The notes under the pieces were generated by a model. That model saw only the letters and a list, made by a program, of their open reading frames with translations. It did not search any database and was not told the origin of the DNA. Positions 49,843 through 58,879 of a DNA stretch of 64,000 bases are shown here, piece by piece (positions within the stretch are counted from its first letter, which is position 1; each line of letters opens with the position of its first letter). The stretch covers positions 4,519,001-4,583,000 of the forward strand of contig NZ_CP094669.1 in assembly GCF_022827545.1 (NCBI RefSeq). Reading direction: 5' to 3'. The position numbers and the translations under genes are program-made. The stretch comes from Hymenobacter tibetensis (GTDB lineage Bacteria > Bacteroidota > Bacteroidia > Cytophagales > Hymenobacteraceae).

Positions 49843-52800
49843 CTAGGGCTGGGGCACAATCTGAACCCGTGTGCCGGCCGAATGAGCAGTGAATTCAGGG
49901 GCGTACAGGCACTGAAGCTGGCTAAGGCCTCCCGAAAAGTTACCGGCTTGGGCGGCCCGCAACCGATACTCGAACGTATGGGTGCCCTTGGGGAAGCGAC
50001 TAATGAAAAAGTTGGTAGCCGCGTCGCGGGGGCTCTCGTAATAACCTAGCCCCGATTGGTACCGGTATCCGGATGTTTGCGCCATCAAGTCTAGCCCAGC
50101 TGCGCGTTGGTCTTTCAGGTGCACGTATTCCAGGTCTCGGTCGGAGCGCAGCACGAGGCGGACCACTAGCACGTCGCCCACGCGTAGCGGTGAGGTGGAC
50201 GTGAGGCGCTCCAACGAAGGGCCCGCGCTGGTTTGTTGCTCCCGATACAGCTGGCGTTCCACCTGCAATGGGGTAGCCGCCGGCGTAATTTTGTCGATCT
50301 GCTCGAAATACTGCCAGTAAAGCGCACCCCATGCTACGCCAGCATCGGTTTTCTTGATACTTACTTTGCCTTGAACAGGTGTGATATCGGCTGCGGGGAA
50401 CGTGTTTTTGAAGTACCCGGTGCCCGCTTGCTGGCTAGTTGGGGTAACGGCCTTCCCTCCTATTGACACCTGAACGGGTTGGGTGGGTTGAAGCCAATCG
50501 GAGCCGCGCAAGAGCAAGGCGTAGCAGGCATCGGCGGTGGCGCGAGTACTGGGCCAGTTCTGGGTTTGCTTTTGCTTGAGCAACCAGAGCTTCATTTCAT
50601 CTACTGCTTTTTGGTTGTTGCGCACCTCGTCAAACGCTTCAATGAGCGTGGCTTGTGTTTCGGTGGGGGCCTCCTGCCAGTGGTAGCCGCCCCGCACTTC
50701 TTTCCAATACATGCCCAACTCTTCGCTGTGCAAGGCGTTTTCGGTGAGAGCCGTCAACATATCGTTCACGGCCGCGGGCTGCGTTTTTTGGCGATGCAGC
50801 GCCAAGGCCGTTTGGGCTTGGAGGTAGCGCGTTTGGGTTTTCCAGAAAGTGGCTGCCTGTTGCTGATAATAGGCCAGCGCAGGTTGCGCTGGGTTTATAC
50901 CTGATGCTGTCGGCCAGAAGCTACGAGCATACAGCGCCTGAATCTGCACGGCAGAAACGTGTTGTTGCTTTAGGTTCACACCTGGCAGTTTGCGCAGTTC
51001 GGTGTAGTCGCGTTGCAGTTCCTCATCAAGGTAGCGCAGGGCCTTGTCAACGATTTGCTGGGCCTGGCTGTTCTGCGCCACGTTCAGTGCCCCGAGCTTT
51101 TGCAGTTTGCCGAAACCCGCCACTATGAGCTGGGTGATGTACCGGTCGGCGGGCATGCGCTCGAACCAGGGAAAAGCACCAGTGGGCTGCTGCATCTTGG
51201 CTAGCTTGTCAAGCGCCCGGGCGGTTTCGGCCGTTAGGCGCGGCTCATCAAACAGCTCCGCTAAACGGCGCATGCGCTCGGTTTCCGATTGGGCGTCGCG
51301 TACCCAGGGAGTTTCCTGAAGCAGCAAGGCTTTCAGCTCCTGGTTTTGCTCGAGCTTGCTGCTGAGAGCCACTTTGCCACCTGCCTGGTTGGCACGGTTC
51401 CACTCGGCTACTACGGCTTTGAGGCGTGGGGTACTGGCTAGAATTTTGGCGGCCAGCAAATTGGCGTAGAGCCGACTGAACACTTGCTCGGAACACTCAT
51501 AGGGGTATTCCATCAAGTACGGCAGCGCCTGCACGGCGTACCACGCGGGGTTCTGCGTCATTTCCAGCGTCAATGAGTAGTTGCGGCGCGTAGGCGAAGT
51601 AGTGCTGGTTAGCTTTTTCAACTCAAATTCCCGCGTAGCCGGCCCCACAACGGGTAGCGGCAGGCTCTCGGTCACGAGCAAGCGGTTTGGCAGCACAGGC
51701 AACGTGTTTTCCTCGCCGTCGGATACCGTGGCTAGCTGTGCCGCGTCGGTAGCCCGTTTGTTCTGACGACGCTGCTTCTTTTGTTTCTTTTCCTGCCCTG
51801 GCAACTGTGCTTCCGCCACCACCCGGTAGGTTATGGCTTCGAGCGGCACCTGTCCTTGGGCGGTTTCCGGAATAGCAAGGCTCCACGCTACGGCACTGCT
51901 TTGGTTGGCTTTTAGGTTGAACTTCAACTGGTTGTCGCTTTTCAGCAGCTTGCTTTCCAGCGGCTGCTGGGTGCGGGCATCGAAGAGGAACAGTTGAGCG
52001 GCCCCGCTGAGCGGCTGCTCGGTGAGGTTGCTGAGCTTGGCGGTGAACGTGAGTTGGTCGCCTTCGCGGAAGAAGCGCGGAGCGTTGGGCGTCACTTGCA
52101 GTTGTTTCTGCGTGACCAACTCCCGGCTTAGCAAACCGGAATGCAATTGCTGATCGTGGGCCAAGGCCAATAGTTGCCAGCGCGTTACGGCCTCCGGCAT
52201 TTGAAACTCCACCACCGTTTCGCCTTTGGCATTGGTACGCAACTCGGGGAGCCAGAAAGCGGTTTCGCGGAAGTCCGTGCGGGCTTGCACGCCGGCCAAG
52301 TTGGGCTGGGACGGAGGTGCGGGAGCAGGAGCCACACTACCCGATATTTCCTGCCGCTGCTGCGTACCGTAGCCCACTACCACCACTTCGTTGAGCTGAG
52401 AGGCATCGGCGGCCATGGCAGCCCGGCTCGCCGCTCCCCTGACTCTAATACCTCCCATGCTTTGTAGGTCCATGGGGTTATCGGTATTGCCCTTTACAGT
52501 TACAGTATAGGTGGCCTGCATGTCTTCGCCGGCAAAGCCCCACATGTTGATATGCGGATACACTGTTGCCAAGGCTGATAGATCAGCATATTTCCTATTG
52601 AACAGCTCCCTCGACTGCACCTCCCCAAACTGCCCGCGCCACGCCAGCGTTGCCGGGAAATACGGTGTGGGCAAGGTCAGCTTCGTGAAAAGATGCGGCC
52701 GAAATGCGTCCAACGACTTGTCGTAGAGGGTGGCGAGCATTTCGGCCGCGGCAGGTTTGCCATTGGCTTGCTGAATGGTGACGCGCCAGGTTTCCTTCTG

Positions 52801-55800
52801 GCCGGGTTGGAGCTTGTCGCGGAAGGTGGCAATACTTAGGACCAGCGGCACGGGTGGCGTAACCACCTGCACGGTAGCGGCATTGGTATACAAGCGGTTG
52901 TCGCGTACGTGGGTGAGGTGCAGGTACAGTTGGCTGCCCTCCAGCGTAGCAGTAGTCGGGACTTCCACCACGCGCTGCTCTCCCGCCCGAAGCGTAAGCC
53001 ACTCACGCCGCACGGTTTCGCCTTCCACTTCCGCTTCCAGCAATACCCGCGCCCCTTCCTCGGAACTGCCTAGCAGAAAGCGCGCCGACTGACCGGGCAC
53101 TACACTGTCCTGCAAACTCACAAACCAGTCGGGGGTAGGAACGGGCAGCGTGGTAGTGGTGGCAGAATAAAGCGTGAAAAACTGCTCGACTTCCGCCGCC
53201 GGTTTCCCTCCCACTGCTGGCGCCGTAGCTTCCAGCATGTAGCGGCCCGGCGCCTGCTGGGCCAGCGGCGCGACCAAGCCCGTTAGCTGCGGCGACTTCT
53301 CGGTATCGAACTCCTGCGTCAGGACGAGGGTGCGGGCCCACGTGGTGTCGTTGTCTTCGTTGGCGTAGGCATCAAGCGGAAAACGGCGCTTGAACTCTTC
53401 TTCGCGCAGGGCTTCGTACTCGGGCCGCTCCCACACGCGGGGGCGCGTGGCACGGGCAGGCGGCGTCAGCCGATAGAGGCGCAATTGGACGCGGGCGGGC
53501 ATAGCCTCCCCGGTAGCATTGGTGCTGAGTAGTTTCAAGGTCGGCAGCTTGTCCCGATTCAGGAGCTCCGGCACATCCAGGCGCAACGTCAGCGCATCGG
53601 TGCCTAAGTTGATGCGCTGCTCACCAGAGCGCGTTTCACCAGCGGCGTCCGTAACATCGGCCTTCACTTCGAACACGTAGCCGGGTTGCCAGGGGCGGCG
53701 CTTAGCGGCCCCAATTGCCTCCCCTTTCGCCACGAACTCCACGTTGAAGTGGCCCGCAGAATCGGTGCGGGTGCTACCACTCACGATTTCCACTTCCGGC
53801 TCACCGCCAGGAAAATCTATCCGAGAGCCATAGTCACGCCCGAACATCGGCCACATGGTGTGGCGCACCACGCGGTACTGCACTGTTGCCCCATCAATAG
53901 GCTGCCCAGCATACGCCGTAACGTTGCCGCGGGCAGTCACGCTACGGCCCAGTACGGGCGTACCCGCCACCGGCTCGAACGTTACCTGAAACGTGGGGCG
54001 CTTGTAGTCTTCCACCACAAAGGCTATCATCCCGTGGTCGGTCTGCAAGGTCATGGTTCCGTTCAGCAGCCCCGTCGGCAGCACGAAGGACCCGTGAAAG
54101 CTGCCGAAGTCAGAGGTGGTAAAGGATAGGGTTTGCACCGCTTGCCCATTCACGTCCACGAGGCGCACCGATATGGACGTTTTGTTGCGCAGCTCCGACT
54201 TGCCAGCCAGCGTTTCGGTTAGAATTCCTTTGAAATAAAGCGTTTGGCCAGGCCGGTATATGGCGCGGTCGGTGTAGAGGAACGTGTGGCGGCTAGTCTT
54301 CTCCTCGGGGCGGGTTGCACGCCGGGGCCCGAAGTAACCGTTTTCCGCTGTCAGCAACGAGTCGGACCCTTTGGTAAGCAGGATAGCTCGTGGCTGGCTG
54401 TTTTGCTGATCGGCCAAGCTGCCTGGAAGCTGCACCACGCCTTCCGTGTTGGTTGCTGCGTAGGCCGCACTGCGCTGTTGCTTATAGTTGCGGGTTTTTT
54501 GGTCGTAGTACCGGAAGAAAGGCAGCGCATTTACCTCAGCTACCGGCTGTCCACTTTGGCGGTCTAGCACCAGCAATTCTATGCCCTGCTGTGCACCACC
54601 CCGGCGCACTTCGCTGAGCTTGCTCACACTAAGTTGTGCGTAGGCAGTGCTTATGCCGGATTTCTTTGCGGTAGGATTTTCGGGACTAGTGCTGACCACG
54701 ATGAGGTAGTGACCAAGCGGTAGGGCGGGTCCTGCCTGCTGTACGGTGTGCAGTTTATAATCCAGTGGAGCTGGCACTTCCAGCGTCCAAACGGCGGCGG
54801 GCGTGGCAGTAAGCACACGGCTGTATATTTCCTGAAAATTCTCCTCTCTATTGTAGGGGTTGTCATGCAGGCGCTGTATGCGCTGGGTAGTGGTTACCCG
54901 ATAGGCCTTAGCGTACAGCCGCGGCGCATTGCGCACACTCAAATGCAACAGCCATGGTTGGGCGGGCAGCACCACCTCTTCGGTAGTGAAGCTCAAAACC
55001 ACTGCCTGAATGGCCAGCCTTAATTCGCGCGCCTGTTGCGCGCCATATGCCTTCGGAAAGCGGCTTTCGGCCAGCAAAGCCAGCTCGCACGCTTTGGCGG
55101 GTTCATCGGAAGCTAGCACGGAAGCTGCTTCAAACAGAAATTCCGTACTAATCGGTAATGACTTGTACGTGTCGGCGGCCCGGAGCAGGGCGGTGCGGTA
55201 CAGCTCGTTTTGGCCCGGCAGTTTGGCGTGCCGCTGCACGAAACGTAGGCGCTTCAGCTCCACATCAGCTAATGCAACGCGGTTTTGCGAGTTGGTGAGG
55301 CGGAAGGCGGTCAGGTGCTGCAACACTTGCAGTGCGTGCCACTGCCCATTCAGGGAGTCACCCTTAGGCGCCTTCAATTGCAAACCAACAAAGTCGGCGG
55401 CCGAACCAAGCAATGCGGGGTCGTTCAGCTCAAACTGCTGGGCTGGCCGCGTAACGTAGTACGTATCGTTTTGCAGAGCATCGATGGCGCGGTGGGCTAG
55501 CAGGTCGTAGAGCGTGGGGCGCAGTGCGCGGCCCTCCGGGTTGCCACCCCAAACGGCGTAGCCTAAGGCTTTTAACTGTACTTGCTGCTGGCGCTGGGGT
55601 TGGTCGGTGAGGGAAGCGCGGTAGTGCTGCACCACCGCGTGGCCGAGGCGGGTGGCATCCCAGGTGCGCAGGTCGGTGGCACTGGCATCGGTGGTATCGG
55701 GGCCGGCGGCACGGGTACGTTTGAGAAGTTGGTAGCGGTGCTGCTGGTAATAAGTGGCGTACAGTTGGGCCAGCAGGCTATGCAGCATGGGCCGGGCCGG

Positions 55801-56109
55801 AAACGTGGCAGTTTTCAGGTCTGCTTCCACCAGCGCAATGGCTTGGTAATCCGCTTCCTCTTCTTTAGCATCCAGCAGCCGCAGCTTGTAGAGCAGCGCC
55901 CGCAGGTACTCTGGCGCATGCTGTTGCTGCCGGGCTTGTTGGTAGATGGGCTCCAGCAGTTTGGCAGCCGAGGCCGTCTGGTCTTTGGCCAGCAGCTGGT
56001 CGATTTTCTTCCACGTAGCGGGGCTGCCGTTGCCAGGCGGAGTAGGGGCCGAAGAACCAGTAGTAAGCAGCATGAGTGAGGCGAATAAGCTAAACAGGAA
56101 ACGACGCAT
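49843..56109 (-). CDS. Alpha-2-macroglobulin family protein
   Basis: A 2088-residue envelope protein, the largest in the window. The ATG at 56109 gives a signal peptide (MRRFLFSLFASLMLLTTGSS). Residues about 30-470 are helical, TPR-like; MG-type beta-domains follow (FLYTDRAIYRPGQTLYFKGI near 620-640 is the MG2 signature). The A2M domain is near 1270-1320 (FWLPELRTNAKGETVVEFQM) and the thioester CSEQ motif near 1538 (YPYECSEQ), then an alpha/alpha-toroid region and a receptor-binding-like end. Bacterial members trap attacking proteases. Unusually, LNEVVVVGYGTQQR, the SusC-receptor signature, occurs near residues 1238-1251, just before the A2M domain. No pbpC gene, the frequent partner, is adjacent. 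Confidence 0.93.
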   Translation of the reverse strand: MRRFLFSLFASLMLLTTGSSAPTPPGNGSPATWKKIDQLLAKDQTASAAKLLEPIYQQARQQQHAPEYLRALLYKLRLLDAKEEEADYQAIALVEADLKTATFPARPMLHSLLAQLYATYYQQHRYQLLKRTRAAGPDTTDASATDLRTWDATRLGHAVVQHYRASLTDQPQRQQQVQLKALGYAVWGGNPEGRALRPTLYDLLAHRAIDALQNDTYYVTRPAQQFELNDPALLGSAADFVGLQLKAPKGDSLNGQWHALQVLQHLTAFRLTNSQNRVALADVELKRLRFVQRHAKLPGQNELYRTALLRAADTYKSLPISTEFLFEAASVLASDEPAKACELALLAESRFPKAYGAQQARELRLAIQAVVLSFTTEEVVLPAQPWLLHLSVRNAPRLYAKAYRVTTTQRIQRLHDNPYNREENFQEIYSRVLTATPAAVWTLEVPAPLDYKLHTVQQAGPALPLGHYLIVVSTSPENPTAKKSGISTAYAQLSVSKLSEVRRGGAQQGIELLVLDRQSGQPVAEVNALPFFRYYDQKTRNYKQQRSAAYAATNTEGVVQLPGSLADQQNSQPRAILLTKGSDSLLTAENGYFGPRRATRPEEKTSRHTFLYTDRAIYRPGQTLYFKGILTETLAGKSELRNKTSISVRLVDVNGQAVQTLSFTTSDFGSFHGSFVLPTGLLNGTMTLQTDHGMIAFVVEDYKRPTFQVTFEPVAGTPVLGRSVTARGNVTAYAGQPIDGATVQYRVVRHTMWPMFGRDYGSRIDFPGGEPEVEIVSGSTRTDSAGHFNVEFVAKGEAIGAAKRRPWQPGYVFEVKADVTDAAGETRSGEQRINLGTDALTLRLDVPELLNRDKLPTLKLLSTNATGEAMPARVQLRLYRLTPPARATRPRVWERPEYEALREEEFKRRFPLDAYANEDNDTTWARTLVLTQEFDTEKSPQLTGLVAPLAQQAPGRYMLEATAPAVGGKPAAEVEQFFTLYSATTTTLPVPTPDWFVSLQDSVVPGQSARFLLGSSEEGARVLLEAEVEGETVRREWLTLRAGEQRVVEVPTTATLEGSQLYLHLTHVRDNRLYTNAATVQVVTPPVPLVLSIATFRDKLQPGQKETWRVTIQQANGKPAAAEMLATLYDKSLDAFRPHLFTKLTLPTPYFPATLAWRGQFGEVQSRELFNRKYADLSALATVYPHINMWGFAGEDMQATYTVTVKGNTDNPMDLQSMGGIRVRGAASRAAMAADASQLNEVVVVGYGTQQRQEISGSVAPAPAPPSQPNLAGVQARTDFRETAFWLPELRTNAKGETVVEFQMPEAVTRWQLLALAHDQQLHSGLLSRELVTQKQLQVTPNAPRFFREGDQLTFTAKLSNLTEQPLSGAAQLFLFDARTQQPLESKLLKSDNQLKFNLKANQSSAVAWSLAIPETAQGQVPLEAITYRVVAEAQLPGQEKKQKKQRRQNKRATDAAQLATVSDGEENTLPVLPNRLLVTESLPLPVVGPATREFELKKLTSTTSPTRRNYSLTLEMTQNPAWYAVQALPYLMEYPYECSEQVFSRLYANLLAAKILASTPRLKAVVAEWNRANQAGGKVALSSKLEQNQELKALLLQETPWVRDAQSETERMRRLAELFDEPRLTAETARALDKLAKMQQPTGAFPWFERMPADRYITQLIVAGFGKLQKLGALNVAQNSQAQQIVDKALRYLDEELQRDYTELRKLPGVNLKQQHVSAVQIQALYARSFWPTASGINPAQPALAYYQQQAATFWKTQTRYLQAQTALALHRQKTQPAAVNDMLTALTENALHSEELGMYWKEVRGGYHWQEAPTETQATLIEAFDEVRNNQKAVDEMKLWLLKQKQTQNWPSTRATADACYALLLRGSDWLQPTQPVQVSIGGKAVTPTSQQAGTGYFKNTFPAADITPVQGKVSIKKTDAGVAWGALYWQYFEQIDKITPAATPLQVERQLYREQQTSAGPSLERLTSTSPLRVGDVLVVRLVLRSDRDLEYVHLKDQRAAGLDLMAQTSGYRYQSGLGYYESPRDAATNFFISRFPKGTHTFEYRLRAAQAGNFSGGLSQLQCLYAPEFTAHSAGTRVQIVPQP

Positions 56110-56295
56110 AGAGTAGCAACGGTGAAGCAAGACAAAGTGGTAATAGATAGATGCCGGCTAAAGCAAGATTCCACACATCGTTGTCATTTAGTTTGTGTAG
56201 GCAGTCTTTATTTTTCTTTTCGCATCCAATACGCTCAATATTGAATTTTATCCTTCGTTACTTTCCGTACTCCCTACTTCCCTGCCACGCCTTCT

Positions 56296-57021
56296 ATGAC
56301 GCACACCTTACTGAAAACGCTATTGCTGCCAGCCACGCTGCTGTCGGCCATTACCATTGCGCAGGCCCAGATTACGGTTGGGCCGCGCGTGGGCCTGGGC
56401 TTAGCCAATATGCATCACAGTTCCGGTCTGGGCACCAAGCCCAAGGTGATAGGGCAAGCTGGCATTATGGGTAATGTGCAGTTCGGCAAGCTGTCGGTGC
56501 AACCGTCTCTCCTCTTTGCGCGAAAGGGCTTCAAAGTGGAGGACAGTGGCTCTCCAGTGGTATTGGGAGGTACGTTCAGCTACAAAACAGAAGCTGATGT
56601 CCTGTTTAACTACCTTGAAGTGCCGCTGAATGTGGTATACTCGCTGACGGGCGAACAAGGCTTCCAACTCTTTGCGGGCCCTTACATAAGCATTGGCTTG
56701 AACGGCAAGTACAAAGGCGAAACGGAGTATGAGGAAACAGGTATCGGAGGCGTAGTCAACCGCTACTCGAGAAAGGATGACTATACCGTGCAATTTGCTG
56801 ACGAGCAGGACGAAACCGTAGACAAAACCTATTACAAACGCATAAATGCAGGTCTGAACGGTGGCATCGGCTACAAAGCAGGTCCCATTCAAGCGCAGCT
56901 AGGCTACATGTTGGGTCTTTCAAACATTCGCTCAAACAGCTCTAATCCCGACAGCAAAGGCAGTATCAAAGACCGCACTATACAGCTTTCGCTTGCTTAT
57001 CTGTTTGGTGCAGGCAAGTGA
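56296..57021 (+). CDS. Porin family / outer-membrane beta-barrel protein
   Basis: A 241-residue outer-membrane protein. It has a signal peptide (residues 1-24, ending QAQ) and alternating strands such as ITVGPRVGLGLANM, FGKLSVQPSLLFARKGFKV, NYLEVPLNVVYSLTG and FQLFAGPYISIGLNGKY. The end LSLAYLFG fits a last barrel strand. It matches the PorT-like/OMP_b-brl_2 type common in Bacteroidota. A long extracellular loop around 140-170 is rich in Glu, Asp and Tyr. The ligand or function is unknown. It diverges from the alpha-2-macroglobulin gene. Confidence 0.85.
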   Translation: MTHTLLKTLLLPATLLSAITIAQAQITVGPRVGLGLANMHHSSGLGTKPKVIGQAGIMGNVQFGKLSVQPSLLFARKGFKVEDSGSPVVLGGTFSYKTEADVLFNYLEVPLNVVYSLTGEQGFQLFAGPYISIGLNGKYKGETEYEETGIGGVVNRYSRKDDYTVQFADEQDETVDKTYYKRINAGLNGGIGYKAGPIQAQLGYMLGLSNIRSNSSNPDSKGSIKDRTIQLSLAYLFGAGK

Positions 57022-57085
57022 CGTAGCGGGGACTCGGGTGTAGCGCTACGGCTGGGCCCTCGCCGCTTCACTTGTCTGCCTATGC

Positions 57086-57664
57086 TTACGCTGTGGGCTT
57101 GCCATCTAACACCCGCTCGGCCTGCGCTATATGGCGCTTGATGTGCTCGACCAGCATTTCCGATACGTCTGTGAGACGCGGGTAAAGCAGTGGTATAATT
57201 GGGTTCGGAATACGAATGGCGTTGGCGTTGACGCGGCGGGCCTGTGCCAACAGCCCTTCCAGCTCGTCGAGCTGGCGGATAAACACCTCCACCACCGTGC
57301 GGGGCAGCCGCGACCCGCTAGGGGCATATTGCTGCGGCGATTTCATTGCTTTCTGGCTCGGTGGCGTACGCATTGCCTCCGTCATTTTGCGCCCGATGAA
57401 GCCGTGCCGTACGGTTTCGGCGGGGGTGCTGCCGCGTTCTTTGGCTTGCTGAAGCTTGCGCGTGATAGTAGGTAAGTAGCGCCCGCCCACAATATTAAGA
57501 TGCTCCAAACACTGTCCAACGCTCCATTTGCCGGGCCCCGGACGGCGGTTGAGCTGGTCGTCGGTAAGGGGCCGGAACCGGCGTTGGGTGATTTCGCGCA
57601 ACCGGGTGATGTCGGCGCTCAAAGCATCGAAGAAATCGACTGTGCGAAGGGAGGTTTGGCTCAT
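57086..57664 (-). CDS. DinB family protein
   Basis: A 192-residue four-helix-bundle protein of the DinB/YfiT superfamily. The ATG at 57664 (MSQTSLRTVDFFDALSADI) is used; an earlier start would add 20 Pro/Ser-rich residues. Motifs include NRRPGPGKWSVGQCLEHLNI with the first metal-binding His, and DVSEMLVEHIKRHIAQAERV with a further His near the end. Members are metal-dependent thiol S-transferases or related enzymes. Substrate is unknown. Confidence 0.85.
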   Translation of the reverse strand: MSQTSLRTVDFFDALSADITRLREITQRRFRPLTDDQLNRRPGPGKWSVGQCLEHLNIVGGRYLPTITRKLQQAKERGSTPAETVRHGFIGRKMTEAMRTPPSQKAMKSPQQYAPSGSRLPRTVVEVFIRQLDELEGLLAQARRVNANAIRIPNPIIPLLYPRLTDVSEMLVEHIKRHIAQAERVLDGKPTA

Positions 57665-57778
57665 ACGAGGTGAGGGCGACGGTACAGGAGCGAGCGAACA
57701 ACTACGTAATGATACGGGCCTCAATCGGCATCGGCAATTATGCTGGCAACAGTCGGCGGAATCATCTCGAAATCCCGG

Positions 57779-57786
57779 TATCTTGC
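57779..57786 (+). promoter_or_regulatory. -7-like element 4 nt before the gene at 57791
   Basis: TATCTTGC (one mismatch from TAnnTTTG-type boxes) ends 4 nt before the ATG, the same spacing as at the GbsR and TetR genes. Confidence 0.4.
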
Positions 57787-57790
57787 TGCC

Positions 57791-58759
57791 ATGCGTGCCT
57801 TCCAGTTTTTCATCTTTTGCCTGCTGCTACCCCTGCTCCGAAACGGGTCGGTGCTAGCCCAGGCCGTGCCCAATCCCGGCGAGAATATTGCCTCCCTCGT
57901 TACGTTTGGGGCGCAAGCCGACAAAAGCTGGGGTGACGACGACTTCACGCAAACGTTCTTTTTCCTGATTCCGAAGCAGAACCGCCAGCCCGTCTACATC
58001 CGCGTCTTTGACCCCGACTGCGGCGGGCAGTTCGACGAAATGCGCTTTAATTGGAACACTACCACCGAATTCAGCTTGTACGGCGGCACGGGTGCGCACT
58101 CCGGCCCCGATGCCCGGGCCACCGAACCCAAGGGTGCGTTTCGGTCGGGCACGCTGCTCAAGCAAGTGAAGTTTGGCGTTGATAAAGCGTATGATGGCAA
58201 GTGGTACACGTTCGGGCCGCTTAACCCGCTGGAAGGAGAATTGGTACCCGAGTTCGATGGGTATGTATTCAAGCTGATTGCCCAAGGCAAATCTGGTGAC
58301 GATGGCAACCTGTACCGCTACTTCCTCAGCACCAGCCCCACGCAGAACATTGCGGTGGAAGGGGGCAATGCCTTCACCTACGAGTATGCCTTTCGCCTCG
58401 TACCGCAGCGGCGCGCCATCACGCACCTCTACCCATTCGTTAACGACCGGGTGGTCAGCATCCGCCAAAGCAACTTCGACCTCGACGGCGACGTGGGCAT
58501 CAAGATATTCAGCGTAGCGAAAAATGGGCACCCTGCCGAGGTGAGTCAAGACAATGTGTGGGCTCGGAGCGTGCATCCCATCAGTGAAAAAGAGCACGGC
58601 CTTTCGCTGGACATGCGCCTTACCTCTCTTACCAAGGAAGGCAACGACCTAGTATTCTACGTCACCGACCAATATGATGTGGCCTTGCCATTCTTCGCCA
58701 TTCCCCTGGGTGGTCCGCCCCGCTACCGCTACGACGTGGACGTGAAAATCAGAAGATAA
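57791..58759 (+). CDS. Exported protein of unknown function
   Basis: A 322-residue protein. The ATG at 57791 begins a signal peptide (MRAFQFFIFCLLLPLLRNGS, then VLAQAV). The mature part is beta-rich with a repeated mix of charged and aromatic residues (ENIASLVTFGAQADKSWGDD, FFFLIPKQNRQPVYIRVFDP, EYAFRLVPQRRAITHLYPFV) and a segment DPDCGGQFDEMRF. I do not recognise a named domain. It has no barrel pattern and no lipobox, so it is probably periplasmic or secreted. Confidence 0.7.
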   Translation: MRAFQFFIFCLLLPLLRNGSVLAQAVPNPGENIASLVTFGAQADKSWGDDDFTQTFFFLIPKQNRQPVYIRVFDPDCGGQFDEMRFNWNTTTEFSLYGGTGAHSGPDARATEPKGAFRSGTLLKQVKFGVDKAYDGKWYTFGPLNPLEGELVPEFDGYVFKLIAQGKSGDDGNLYRYFLSTSPTQNIAVEGGNAFTYEYAFRLVPQRRAITHLYPFVNDRVVSIRQSNFDLDGDVGIKIFSVAKNGHPAEVSQDNVWARSVHPISEKEHGLSLDMRLTSLTKEGNDLVFYVTDQYDVALPFFAIPLGGPPRYRYDVDVKIRR

Positions 58760-58827
58760 GCACGGCGCAACGCGAAGTAGCGCAGGCCACGCTCTTGGGC
58801 TGAACGGCAGGTGCCGTGCTGTTTTTC
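58759..58827 (+). terminator. Long-loop hairpin terminator
   Basis: AGCACGGC (58759-58766) pairs with GCCGTGCT (58813-58820), followed by G and T5. The 46-nt loop makes it weaker than the others. Confidence 0.5.
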
Positions 58828-58879
58828 TTATTGGTTGCTATGTATTGCTATTGAGTACCTATCCATATTAAGTGTCTAT

